Positions 1-16,612 of a stretch of 64,000 bases of DNA are shown piece by piece; positions within the stretch are counted from its first letter, which is position 1; the number at the start of each line of letters is the position of its first letter. Made by a program: the position numbers and the translations under genes. This DNA is from Fulvimarina uroteuthidis (GTDB lineage: Bacteria; Pseudomonadota; Alphaproteobacteria; Rhizobiales; Rhizobiaceae), in NCBI RefSeq assembly GCF_034321785.1, contig NZ_JAXLPB010000006.1, positions 1 through 64,000 of the forward strand. The letters are read 5' to 3'. The notes beneath the pieces were generated by a model that was not told the DNA's origin, ran no database searches, and was given only the letters and a program-made list of their open reading frames with translations.

Positions 1-124
1 CGACAATGTGGCGATGGACGTGACGCTGATCGTGCCGATCGCGATGGAAGAGAAGCTGCGCTTCGCAATCCGCGAAGGCGGCCGCACCGTCGGCGCCGGC
101 ATCGTGGCTTCGATCGTCGAGTAG
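1..124 (+). CDS. tuf: Elongation factor Tu, C-terminal end (partial)
   Basis: Only the last 40 codons are inside the window, read from base 2 to the TAG at 122-124. The residues (MDVTLIVPIAMEE, then LRFAIREGGRTVGAG) are the nearly invariant end of domain III of EF-Tu, the GTPase that carries aminoacyl-tRNA to the ribosome. The context fits: in many alphaproteobacteria a tuf copy lies upstream of tRNA-Trp, secE and nusG, as here. The last ten or so codons were copied in the tandem duplication that follows. Confidence 0.95.
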   Translation, partial: DNVAMDVTLIVPIAMEEKLRFAIREGGRTVGAGIVASIVE

Positions 125-177
125 ACGATCGAAGACCGATCCGAAAGCTGCCGACGGCCCTTGTGGACACGAACGCG

Positions 178-202
178 AACGGGCCCGAGAGGGCCCGTTT
201 TC
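178..202 (+). terminator. Rho-independent terminator of tuf, copy 1
   Basis: AACGGGCCC, a GAGA loop and GGGCCCGTT form a 9-bp GC-rich stem, followed by a short T run. It lies 53 nt after the tuf stop codon. Confidence 0.85.
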
Positions 203-295
203 GCGTGACGGCGCCGGCATCGTGGCTTCGATCGTCGCGTAGGGCGATCGGAGACCGATCCGTAAGCTGCCGACGGCCTCGAAGAGATGAACGCG

Positions 296-320
296 AACGG
301 GCCCGAGAGGGCCCGTTTTC
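296..320 (+). terminator. Rho-independent terminator, duplicated copy 2
   Basis: This hairpin is identical to the one at 178-199 and lies 118 bp downstream of it as part of the tandem duplication. It provides a back-up stop for tuf transcription. Confidence 0.8.
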
Positions 321-383
321 GCGTTTCGGCGCGGGAACACAATCGCGGCGCGACTTGTCGCCCACCGGGACGACGCGGCCGGT

Positions 384-1094
384 TCAGGCGGCTTCGGAGC
401 CCGGCCACAGCTTGATCTCGGCTTCCTGCGCGAGATCGGGCTCGGTGGTGAAGAGGTTCGGCCGATCCTTCAATCGCTCGAGAATGAAGCGATCCTCGTC
501 GATCTGCCGCCGGGTGCGGCCGAGATCGTCGTAGGAATGTCCGGTCTTCGACAGCGAGAGACCCGCGACGACGATCTTCGGAACGCCGATGAAAAGACCG
601 TAACAGATCGCCGCGACGCCGTTCGTCACCTTGCCGAGATCTCCGATCGCTTCGACCGAAGCCTCGGACACATGGGTGACGATCGCCTCGCGCTCCCGCC
701 GCTTCAGGCGGGCGACCTTGCCGATATGATCGTAGGGCTTGTTGAGCAGCAGCAGCCGCAACGCGATCTCGGGGGCGGTGTGGATCCAAAGAAGCGCGCG
801 CGTGTCGACGTGCGAATGCTCCTGCCATGATTTCTTCTTGGCGCGAAGCGTGAGATCAGCCCGGCCGAGGCCGAGTTCCGCCGCCGTGCGTCCCGCATTG
901 TTGATGTCGATCCGGGCGAAGGTCGAACGCAGATCGTCCGGGACGGTCGGATCCGGCGCCGAGCCCAGAATCAGCCATGGTCGATCGATCAGGTCGAGCT
1001 TGTCGAGCCAGGCCCGATGGCGCTGGCGAAATGCCTCGATGTGCGCTGCGTCCATCATGATGGCGTCCGCACCGTTGCGGCAAGGCGAGGGCAT
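384..1094 (-). CDS. Putative glycosyltransferase-like protein, unknown specificity
   Basis: A protein of up to 236 aa that I cannot place in a family with certainty. The N-terminal half has LILGSAPDPTVP, a glycine-containing loop after a beta strand as in nucleotide-binding folds. The C-terminal half has TNGVAAICYGLFIGVPKIVV and then GHSYDD, a layout resembling MptE-like or GT29-like (sialyltransferase-type) proteins. The gene at 3023-3859 has a similar layout (TSGFALAV, then DHDWIYE). It follows the glycosyltransferase gene at 1117-2031 by 22 nt on the same strand, so the two are probably co-transcribed and may act in surface-polysaccharide or LPS assembly. The start is uncertain: ATGs at 1058 and 1055 would shorten it by 12 or 13 residues. 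There is no signal peptide or membrane segment. Confidence 0.6.
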   Translation of the reverse strand: MPSPCRNGADAIMMDAAHIEAFRQRHRAWLDKLDLIDRPWLILGSAPDPTVPDDLRSTFARIDINNAGRTAAELGLGRADLTLRAKKKSWQEHSHVDTRALLWIHTAPEIALRLLLLNKPYDHIGKVARLKRREREAIVTHVSEASVEAIGDLGKVTNGVAAICYGLFIGVPKIVVAGLSLSKTGHSYDDLGRTRRQIDEDRFILERLKDRPNLFTTEPDLAQEAEIKLWPGSEAA

Positions 1095-1116
1095 GGTATC
1101 GGCATGGGGTTCGGTC

Positions 1117-2031
1117 TCAAATGTCCGGGAACGTCGAATCGGCCTGCGCGGAAGCGTCCTGGAATATCGAAGAATTCTTCATTTTCCAGCCCTTCGCCAT
1201 CCAGAACACGGCGTCCTCGTCGAAATCGAAGCTGGACAGGGCGGACGGCATGTCGGCGATCTTCAGATTGCCGCGTTTGGCGAGCCGCGTCATCAGATAG
1301 AAGATCACGATCTGGTCGAGATGGTATCGCGGCCGCTTGGGAAGGATCGCGGCGATCGAGGCCGACAGCGCCTGCGCGAAGCCCAGCCCGTCCGGCGTCG
1401 GATTGATGCCGAAGGCACCGGCGCGGACGCGCCGCGTATCGCTGGTTTCGTCCCTGCGCTGGATCACGACGATGTCGGCGCCCTCGCGCGCGGCGTCGAA
1501 GGTCGGCCAGACGGGACGATTGGCGATCGTATCGATGTCGATGCAGAGGAGCGGCGCCCGCGTCCTCTCGATGACGAGGCTTGCGACCAAGAAGCGCGCG
1601 GCGGCGAGATAGACGGTGCGGAAGGGCAAGCCGCGGGCAAGGTCGCACCCATCGATCGTCCAGGTCAGGCGCACGTTCGACAGGGCGGCGGCCAAGTCCG
1701 CAAGGCGGTCGAGCGAGGCCTTTGACGGTTTGCAAAGGTGGAGGTGGACGGCCTGGGGCTCGTTCTGGCGTTCCAGCGAGAGGAGGAGGGGGCGTGCGAA
1801 CGCTTTCAGGTAGCGCTCGTCGCAGGCGGCCAGGATGACGGCGCCGGCATCCTCGCCCGGAAGCCTGCCGGACAGGCTGGCGGCGTAGGCCTGGACGCGG
1901 GCGCGCGCGGCCGCGGGATCAGCGATCGCTTTTTCGACCTGACGTGCGATACGCCACCGCCAGAACGACGAATGACGCTTTTCCTTGATGATCTCGATCG
2001 GTTCGAGTGTGTCGGCTGTCTCGGTTTCCAA
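1117..2031 (-). CDS. Putative glycosyltransferase, nucleotide-sugar type
   Basis: A 304-aa protein. It has the features of a GT-A fold transferase: an early strand AVILAACDERYL, a central APLLCIDIDTIANRP with a DID (DxD-like) metal/nucleotide-sugar motif at about residue 165, and a later HLDQIVIFYL resembling the acceptor/DQ region of GT8-type enzymes. The likely role is addition of a sugar to a cell-surface glycan; donor and acceptor are unknown. The only available start is a TTG at 2031, because an in-frame TGA lies 9 nt upstream and no Met occurs near the N terminus. It is divergent from the glycosyltransferase at 2294 across a 262-nt spacer that probably holds both promoters. Confidence 0.65.
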   Translation of the reverse strand: METETADTLEPIEIIKEKRHSSFWRWRIARQVEKAIADPAAARARVQAYAASLSGRLPGEDAGAVILAACDERYLKAFARPLLLSLERQNEPQAVHLHLCKPSKASLDRLADLAAALSNVRLTWTIDGCDLARGLPFRTVYLAAARFLVASLVIERTRAPLLCIDIDTIANRPVWPTFDAAREGADIVVIQRRDETSDTRRVRAGAFGINPTPDGLGFAQALSASIAAILPKRPRYHLDQIVIFYLMTRLAKRGNLKIADMPSALSSFDFDEDAVFWMAKGWKMKNSSIFQDASAQADSTFPDI

Positions 2032-2293
2032 AGCTCGTCACGCATGTTCTGTTGATCGACCGGCCGACACCACGGGGCGCGATCTATTCGGGCGGGTCGT
2101 TTCGGAAAGGTGCGGCGCGGCGGCGAATTGGCAAGATCGGTCTTGAAGACAATCGCGCTTTCACGATATATCCGAGCCCTCGGCGAAAGCCCTCGAGGGT
2201 CGGGCATCTGATGGCGTTCGACCGCCTCGGCCGGACCGGTTCCGCCTCACGCGACCGCCCTGAGACGAAGACAGAATGAAAGAAGATCCCCCC

Positions 2294-2980
2294 ATGTCAC
2301 ATGATGTTGCCCGCGTCTTTGTCGGTTTCGACACGAAGGAAGTCGTCGCCTATCATGTGCTGGCCCAGAGCATTCTCGAGAAATCGACGATGCCTGTGCA
2401 GTTCATGCCGATCGTCTTGTCCAATCTGGAAGGGATCTTCACCCGGGAGCGCAATTCCCTTCAGTCGACCGAGTTTTCCTTCTCGCGCTTCCTGGTGCCC
2501 TATCTGAGCGGTTTCGAGGGTTGGAGCCTGTTCATGGACTGCGACATGCTCATGCGCGTCGACATCGCCGAACTGTGGGCGCTGCGCGACGAGGCCTGTT
2601 CCGTCATGTGCGTCAAGCACGACTACGTGCCGAAGGTGGAGACCAAGTTCCTCGGCCAGACGCAGACCAAGTACGAGAAGAAGAACTGGTCGAGCGTCAT
2701 CCTGTTCAACAATGCCAAATGCAAGGCGCTGACGCCGGATTTCGTGAACACGGCGACCGGCCTCGAACTGCACCAGTTCAAATGGCTCGACGGAGACGAC
2801 AAGATCGGCGCGCTTCCGGCGGAATGGAACTGGCTGGTGAACGAATACGATCACAATCCGGATGCCAAGAACGTCCATTTCACCGATGGCGGTCCCTATT
2901 TCGACGAGTACAAGAACGACGATTACGCCGACGAATGGTTCGCCGCGCGCGACCGGACGCTCCACGTCCAGCAGCGATAG
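2294..2980 (+). CDS. Glycosyltransferase, GT8-like
   Basis: A 228-aa protein beginning SHDVARVFVGFDTKE. It is a compact GT-A glycosyltransferase: the N-terminal FVGFDTKE strand-loop binds the nucleotide, FMDCDMLMRVDI carries the DxD motif (residues near 88-90) for Mn and UDP-sugar, and WSSVILFNN and a late NVHFTDGGPYF resemble the C-terminal part of GT8 enzymes. Proteins of this shape are common beside LPS and exopolysaccharide genes in Hyphomicrobiales. An ATG at 2276 would add six residues; the start at 2294 fits the conserved N-terminal strand better. The gene at 3023 follows after 42 nt, suggesting an operon. Confidence 0.75.
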   Translation: MSHDVARVFVGFDTKEVVAYHVLAQSILEKSTMPVQFMPIVLSNLEGIFTRERNSLQSTEFSFSRFLVPYLSGFEGWSLFMDCDMLMRVDIAELWALRDEACSVMCVKHDYVPKVETKFLGQTQTKYEKKNWSSVILFNNAKCKALTPDFVNTATGLELHQFKWLDGDDKIGALPAEWNWLVNEYDHNPDAKNVHFTDGGPYFDEYKNDDYADEWFAARDRTLHVQQR

Positions 2981-3022
2981 GGTTCTGACGGTCCGATCGG
3001 GCCGACCGGCGAGGACGACGAC

Positions 3023-3859
3023 ATGGCGCAGTGGTTCGCGCGGCCGGACGAATGGCAGCGATATTTCGAAGGCTACCGGCGTATCGTGCTGATCGCCAAC
3101 AGCGATGCGGTCGAGATCGCGGCCGCCGTGCGCCGGCATGGACGCGATGCGCTCTACGTCTTCTTCAACAAGGTCTACAAGGTCCTCGACGCGCCCTTTG
3201 CCGAGAACGCACTGCTGGTCGCGCGCTCGAGCCCGGTCGGCGCCAACATCGTCTACCGCCGCGAGGTCGCGGACATTCTCCGGTTCTTTCCGCCGGATCG
3301 GTTCGCGGGCGTTCTCAATCTCGCCTGCGACGACGGCGAACGATTCAGCGGCGCCGAGGAATTCGGCGGGCGGCGCGCGGGCCAATTGCAGCTCGCCGCC
3401 TATTTCGATCGCTTCTACCCGCTGAGCCACAAGCCGACGAGCGGCTTCGCCCTGGCCGTATGGCTGGCCGAGACGACAAGCTGCGAGGTTCATCTCGAAG
3501 GTTTCACCGCAAAGCGTTCGCTGCAGTGGAAGCTCTTCGCCGACCACGACTGGATCTACGAGCAGACGTGCCTGCGTCTTCTCGCCCGTTCGGGCCGGCT
3601 TCAGATGGCGGGGATCGAACCCGTGAACGCCTATGCCGAACTCGGCCGCCGGTTTCCCGACATTTCGGGCTCCGATATCGCCGCCACGGGGCTCGAAGTG
3701 CTGGCTAGCCGTGCCGAGAACACGAGCGTTGCGATCGAACGCCTGTTCTCGCTGACGCGCCTGCAGGGACGCCTCGACCGGTTCCTGCGCGACCTGAAGC
3801 CGAGGACGCGGAAGGAAAAGGCCATCGAACGTGCCTCGAAGGGCGATCGGTCCGCCTGA
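3023..3859 (+). CDS. Putative glycosyltransferase, sialyltransferase-like layout
   Basis: A 278-aa protein with an ATG start. The opening YRRIVLIANSDAVEIA resembles the first nucleotide-binding strand and loop. The centre has KPTSGFALAVWLAE followed by VHLEGFTAK and then DHDWIYEQTCL. An SG-x-A helix, a GF/GY strand and an H-x-W/Y-x-x-E segment are the pattern seen in GT29/GT42-like CMP-sugar transferases, but I cannot confirm the family by eye. No membrane segment or signal is visible. It ends the four-gene glycan cluster inserted between tuf and tRNA-Trp and lies 42 nt after the glycosyltransferase at 2294, probably in one transcript. Confidence 0.6.
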   Translation: MAQWFARPDEWQRYFEGYRRIVLIANSDAVEIAAAVRRHGRDALYVFFNKVYKVLDAPFAENALLVARSSPVGANIVYRREVADILRFFPPDRFAGVLNLACDDGERFSGAEEFGGRRAGQLQLAAYFDRFYPLSHKPTSGFALAVWLAETTSCEVHLEGFTAKRSLQWKLFADHDWIYEQTCLRLLARSGRLQMAGIEPVNAYAELGRRFPDISGSDIAATGLEVLASRAENTSVAIERLFSLTRLQGRLDRFLRDLKPRTRKEKAIERASKGDRSA

Positions 3860-3970
3860 CCGGAAGCTCCCGCCGATGGAGGATCCACCGGATTTCGATC
3901 GCCTTGCCGCGCTCCTTGTCGGATTCGGCTTGCAGTCGGCCTTCCATCGCTCTATGAGGTCAGCCGCGAT

Positions 3971-4046
<76 letters not shown>

Positions 4047-4084
4047 TCGCCTTTCCCGCATGGCCGGGTCGATTTCCGAACCCC

Positions 4085-4112
4085 CTTGTGAATCGCGGCC
4101 GAGACGTATAAA
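4085..4112 (+). promoter_or_regulatory. Candidate sigma-70 promoter for secE-nusG
   Basis: CTTGTG at 4085-4090 and TATAAA at 4107-4112 are separated by 16 bp in otherwise GC-rich DNA. They lie about 95 nt upstream of secE and after the tRNA. This is read from the sequence only. Confidence 0.4.
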
Positions 4113-4206
4113 TGAATGCGAAACCTATCACGCGTGGGGTCGATGACGGCCTGCACGCGTTTTGTTCGTGACGGAAACAGTCGATCGAACACCAAGTCGA
4201 GTGAGC

Positions 4207-4404
4207 ATGGCCAAAACCAATCCATTCCAGTTTCTTCAGCAGGTGCGTAGCGAAACCGCGAAGGTCACATGGCCATCGCGGCGCGAGACCACGATCTCGA
4301 CCATCATGGTCTTCATCATGGTGGCCTTCGCGGCCGTGTTCTTCTTCGTCGCAGATCTGGTCCTCGGCTATGCCGTCGGCTTCATCATGAATGCCGGCGC
4401 CTGA
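4207..4404 (+). CDS. secE: Preprotein translocase subunit SecE
   Basis: A 65-aa single-span SecE of the short type usual in alphaproteobacteria. It starts MAKTNPFQFLQQVRSE and carries the conserved amphipathic segment VRSETAKVTWPSRRETT, followed by one membrane helix at about residues 30-58. SecE clamps the SecY channel in the inner membrane. In-frame ATG and upstream codons extend to 4162, but the conserved N terminus begins at 4207. It lies 63 nt before nusG. Confidence 0.95.
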   Translation: MAKTNPFQFLQQVRSETAKVTWPSRRETTISTIMVFIMVAFAAVFFFVADLVLGYAVGFIMNAGA

Positions 4405-4467
4405 AATCCAAATCTTGATAATGTTGGCGCTTGAGACAAAAGCGACTGCAGGAGTTTTCGTAATTTA

Positions 4468-4998
4468 ATGGTCGCTCGCTGGTACATCGTTCACGCCTAT
4501 TCGAACTTCGAGAACAAGGTCGCGGAGTCGATCGAGGAGCAGGCCCGGCAGAAGGGTCTGTCCGACAAGTTCGAGAAGATCCTCGTGCCGAAGGAGAACG
4601 TCGTCGAAGTGCGGCGCGGTCGCAAGGTGAACGCCGAGCGCAAGTTCTTCCCCGGTTACGTCCTGGTCAAGGCCGAGCTGACCGACAAGGTGTTCTCGCT
4701 GATCAAGAACACGCCGAAGGTCACCGGGTTCCTTGGTCCCGACAACCGGCCGGTGCCGATCACCGAGAAGGAAGCCGAGCAGATCCTGAGTCACATTCAG
4801 GAGGGCGTCGATCGTCCGAAGCCGACCGTGATGTTCGACATCGGCGAGCAGGTGCGGGTGTCCGACGGTCCGTTCGCCTCGTTCAACGGCATCGTGCAGG
4901 AGGTCGACGACGAACGGTCTCGCCTCAAGGTGGAAGTTTCGATCTTCGGGCGCGCGACGCCGGTGGATCTCGAATTCGGTCAGGTCGAAAAGGTCTGA
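4468..4998 (+). CDS. nusG: Transcription termination/antitermination protein NusG
   Basis: A 176-aa protein with the two expected domains: an N-terminal NGN domain (RWYIVHAYSNFENKVAESI, residues 3-21, onward) that contacts RNA polymerase, and a C-terminal KOW domain (VRVSDGPFASFNGIVQEVDD) that binds NusE or Rho. NusG couples transcription to translation and modulates termination. An AGGAG lies 14 nt before the ATG. The position between secE and rplK is the classical order. Confidence 0.97.
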   Translation: MVARWYIVHAYSNFENKVAESIEEQARQKGLSDKFEKILVPKENVVEVRRGRKVNAERKFFPGYVLVKAELTDKVFSLIKNTPKVTGFLGPDNRPVPITEKEAEQILSHIQEGVDRPKPTVMFDIGEQVRVSDGPFASFNGIVQEVDDERSRLKVEVSIFGRATPVDLEFGQVEKV

Positions 4999-5143
4999 CC
5001 GATCGTCGGAGCGCCTTAACGCTCCGGTCGAACGCGGGAGGCGAGCCGGGACTTTTCGAAGCCAGGCCCTGCAAGCCGGACCGCGAACTGCGAACGCCCG
5101 CATGCCGAAGCGCAGCGGGCCCTGAAAACAGAAGGCAGAAAGA

Positions 5144-5572
5144 ATGGCTAAGAAAATTGCGGGCCAGCTGAAGCTGCAGGTTCCGGCCGGATCGGCGACC
5201 CCGTCGCCCCCGATCGGTCCCGCGCTCGGTCAGCGTGGCATCAATATCATGGAGTTCTGCAAGTCGTTCAACGCGCAGACCCAGGAGCAGGAAAAGGGCT
5301 CCCCGATCCCGGTCGTCATCACGTACTACCAGGACAAGTCCTTCACCTTCGCGATGAAGACCCCTCCGGTCAGCTATTTCCTGAAGAAGGCCGCCGGCCT
5401 GAAATCGGGTTCGAAGGCTCCGGGGAAGGAATCCGCCGGCAAGATCTCGCGCGACCAGGTGCGTGAGATCGCCGAAAAGAAAATGCAGGATCTGAACGCG
5501 AACGATATCGACGCCGCCATGGCGATGGTCGAAGGTTCGGCGCGGTCCATGGGTCTCGAGGTTGCGGGTTAA
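5144..5572 (+). CDS. rplK: 50S ribosomal protein L11
   Basis: The protein is 142 aa, the normal length. The N-terminal domain has PPIGPALGQRGINIMEF, the hallmark site that interacts with elongation factors and release factors and is bound by thiostrepton-class drugs. The C-terminal domain (about residues 70-142) binds 23S rRNA. The gene is preceded by GAAGGCAGAAAGA as ribosome-binding region and lies 4 nt before rplA, so L11 and L1 are translationally coupled. Confidence 0.98.
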   Translation: MAKKIAGQLKLQVPAGSATPSPPIGPALGQRGINIMEFCKSFNAQTQEQEKGSPIPVVITYYQDKSFTFAMKTPPVSYFLKKAAGLKSGSKAPGKESAGKISRDQVREIAEKKMQDLNANDIDAAMAMVEGSARSMGLEVAG

Positions 5573-5576
5573 CACG

Positions 5577-6287
<711 letters not shown>

Positions 6288-6339
6288 TCGAGGCCGTGGC
6301 CTTTCAACGGGCGAGCTTCGCGTCTATATGCGTTGCTCA

Positions 6340-6690
6340 CGCGTGAACAAAATTCCGGGGCGACCCGGATGACAAGGGAGGTGGTTTCGGCCGCCTCCTC
6401 AAGTGCCTGTCCGAGATTGTAAGGCGGGCCAGCCGGAAGGTTGGCTCTTAATCGTCCGAAAGCCTTCATGAGACGGGGTGATGTCCGATGTTTCGGGAGC
6501 GATCCCGACCCGTCGGTTCGAACCTCTGAATGCCTTGCGCCGTCGTTCGGTTCCGCATGGAGCGTGAACGATTTCGGCCAGGGGGACAGGATCTCCGAAC
6601 GTCGTTTCGAAGGTCCCCTTCGAAAGCGGCGTAAAGGCAACCGGCTTCCGTCAACCCTCGCATGAGGACCTGAAGCCAAACAGGAGAGAG
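6340..6690 (+). ncRNA. Probable ribosomal protein L10 leader region
   Basis: A 406-nt non-coding stretch separates rplA from rplJ, the place where the autoregulatory L10(L12) leader is expected. Visible structures are CCGGG/CCCGG at 6355-6369, GAGGTGG/CCGCCTC at 6379-6397 and a perfect 9-bp hairpin TTTCGAAGG/CCTTCGAAA at 6605-6625. L10 with L7/L12 binds such a leader and controls translation or attenuation of rplJL. The assignment rests on position and hairpins; I did not verify the kink-turn consensus. A promoter for rplJL is probably also here. Confidence 0.5.
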
Positions 6691-6693
6691 GCA

Positions 6694-7212
6694 GTGGAAA
6701 GAGCGGAAAAACGCGAATTCGTCACGGCACTCAACCAGACCTTCAAGGATTCTGGTGTCGTCGTCGTGGCCCACTATGCCGGACTCACGGTCGCGAACAT
6801 GAACGATCTTCGTTCACAAATGCGCGCAGCCGGTGGAACCGTCAAAGTCGCGAAGAACCGCCTTGCCAAGATCGCTCTTCAAGGCACGGACGCTGCAGGC
6901 ATCTCGGACTTGTTCGAGGGCCAGACCCTGATCGCTTATTCGAGCGATCCGATTGCAGCGGCCAAGGTTTCCAACGAGTACGCCAAGAAGAACGACAAGC
7001 TCGTCATTCTCGGTGGTGCCATGGGAACCACAACGCTTGATGCGAACGGTGTGAAGGCTCTGGCCGACCTGCCGTCGCTCGACGAACTGCGCGGAAGGCT
7101 CGTGGGCATGATCCAGACCCCGGCCACCCGTATCGCAGCCGTCGTTCAGGCCCCGGCGGCCCAGCTCGCCCGGGTTTTCAACGCGTATGCCACGAAGGAC
7201 GAAGCGGCGTGA
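6694..7212 (+). CDS. rplJ: 50S ribosomal protein L10
   Basis: The 172-aa protein starts with GTG at 6694 and a strong Shine-Dalgarno, CAGGAGAGAG, just upstream. The N terminus ERAEKREFVTALNQTF and the central VVVAHYAGLTV and KVAKNRLAKIAL are typical of L10, which binds 23S rRNA and holds L7/L12 dimers through its C-terminal helix (here ending FNAYATKDEAA). It is followed by rplL after 54 nt. Confidence 0.97.
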   Translation: MERAEKREFVTALNQTFKDSGVVVVAHYAGLTVANMNDLRSQMRAAGGTVKVAKNRLAKIALQGTDAAGISDLFEGQTLIAYSSDPIAAAKVSNEYAKKNDKLVILGGAMGTTTLDANGVKALADLPSLDELRGRLVGMIQTPATRIAAVVQAPAAQLARVFNAYATKDEAA

Positions 7213-7266
7213 GGTCAAGGTTCCTCGCTGCTCCAACTCAAGTTCGAATCGTAAAGGAAAATTATC

Positions 7267-7641
7267 ATGGCTGATCTTGCAAAGATCGTTGAAGACCTTT
7301 CGGCCCTGACCGTCCTCGAGGCGGCTGAACTGTCGAAGATGCTCGAAGAAAAATGGGGCGTGTCCGCAGCAGCTCCCGTCGCCGTCGCCGCTGCCGGCGG
7401 TGGTGCGGCCGCTGAGGCTGCCGAAGAGCAGACCGAGTTCACGGTCATGCTCGTCGATGCCGGTTCTTCGAAGATCAACGTCATCAAGGAAGTCCGCGCT
7501 CTCACGGGTCTCGGCCTGAAGGAAGCTAAAGACCTCGTCGACAACGCGCCCAAGCCCGTCAAGGAAGGCGTCGACAAGGCCGAGGCCGACAAGGTCAAGG
7601 AACAGCTCGAGAAGGCCGGCGCCAAGGTCGAGCTCAAGTAA
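7267..7641 (+). CDS. rplL: 50S ribosomal protein L7/L12
   Basis: The 124-aa acidic stalk protein. The N-terminal dimerisation helices (ADLAKIVEDLSALTVLEAAE) lead to an Ala-rich hinge (VAVAAAGGGAAAEAAEE, about residues 40-56) and the C-terminal factor-binding domain with INVIKEVRALTGLGLKEAK. It recruits and activates translational GTPases. It is co-transcribed with rplJ and probably runs on into rpoBC through the hairpin region downstream. Confidence 0.98.
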   Translation: MADLAKIVEDLSALTVLEAAELSKMLEEKWGVSAAAPVAVAAAGGGAAAEAAEEQTEFTVMLVDAGSSKINVIKEVRALTGLGLKEAKDLVDNAPKPVKEGVDKAEADKVKEQLEKAGAKVELK

Positions 7642-7659
7642 GTGCGGCTTTTGCTGCGC

Positions 7660-7825
7660 TGAAACAGATTGTTTCAACGGGGCGGGACGGCGCAATGCCG
7701 TCCCGCCTTCCGTGCTGGAAAAGAGGTCTCGCCACGAAGGGCGGTGCTTCGAACGCTGACGGAAGCCCGGCGATCGGCAGGCTTCGACGAAGCGTTTTCA
7801 GACGGCTCCCGCGATTGGGAGCCGT
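7660..7825 (+). promoter_or_regulatory. Hairpin-rich rplL-rpoB spacer (attenuation/processing region)
   Basis: The 326-nt spacer contains three perfect hairpins. They are TGAAACA/TGTTTCA (7660-7676), an 11-bp stem GGCGGGACGGC/GCCGTCCCGCC with a GCAAT loop (7681-7707), and ACGGCTCCC/GGGAGCCGT (7802-7825). The second looks like a weak terminator without a long T run. In enterobacteria the same position holds a partial terminator and an RNase III site that set the ratio of ribosomal protein to polymerase synthesis; the same role is inferred here. The rest of the spacer shows nothing recognisable. Confidence 0.6.
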
Positions 7826-7967
7826 GTGAAAACGCAGGGCCTCGGGTGCATTGAGGCTTCGTTTGACGTTCGTCCCGCGCGCATTGCCGGCGCATGGGAT
7901 TCTCCCGGAAGGGAGATGAGATTGAAAGCCCCCTGGTCAAGGGCGAACCATTACGAGAGGAGCGACG

Positions 7968-12107
<4,140 letters not shown>

Positions 12108-12259
12108 GGCCGCGCGATACCAAGGCCGCCGTTTGAGGCGGTCAACCCGCTGGCATGTCTGCGAGAAGCAGGCGTGCCAGCGTTCGCGTATCGGATAAAT
12201 TTCAGCGGTCGCCCGTGCGCATCGCTATTAGAAGGCGAAAGCCTCGAAGGAGAATAGCC

Positions 12260-16456
<4,197 letters not shown>

Positions 16457-16486
16457 GCTGCATCTCGAACAGCGCTGAAGTTGATG

Positions 16487-16517
16487 AAGGGCTGCCTGAA
16501 AGGGCGGCCCTTTTTCT
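16487..16517 (+). terminator. Rho-independent terminator of rpoBC
   Basis: AAGGGCTGCC and GGCGGCCCTT pair across a short loop and are followed by TTTTTCTT. It lies 30 nt after the rpoC stop codon and separates the polymerase operon from the toxin-antitoxin module. Confidence 0.88.
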
Positions 16518-16579
16518 TATGGTGCAGGACGCAGATTGGGCTTTCGAGGATCGTCACGGTTGATCTCTCGGATCACACG

Positions 16580-16600
16580 GGATATGTGGAGCGCATATCC
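16580..16600. promoter_or_regulatory. Inverted repeat, probable VapB operator
   Basis: GGATATGTG and CGCATATCC are 9-bp arms (one mismatch) around GAG, ending 12 nt before the first antitoxin ATG. Type II antitoxins of the ribbon-helix-helix class typically repress their own promoter at such palindromes. Confidence 0.6.
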
Positions 16601-16612
16601 GGTGTGGACGAA

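Larger units (their letters stand above)
91..326. repeat. 118-bp tandem duplication of tuf tail and terminator
   Basis: Bases 91-208 and 209-326 are two head-to-tail copies with a period of exactly 118 bp. Each begins GGCGCCGGCATCGTGGCTTC (the codons for GAGIVAS of EF-Tu), passes the stop-codon region and ends with the same terminator hairpin. The copies differ by scattered substitutions and in a short stretch before the hairpin, so the event is not recent. The second copy carries a non-functional fragment of tuf. Confidence 0.9.

Noticed and set aside
163..830. Plus-strand open frames opposite the first glycosyltransferase-like gene
   Set aside because: One crosses the duplicated terminator, both are rich in Arg and Ser without motifs, and the minus-strand gene has protein-like hydrophobic patterning.
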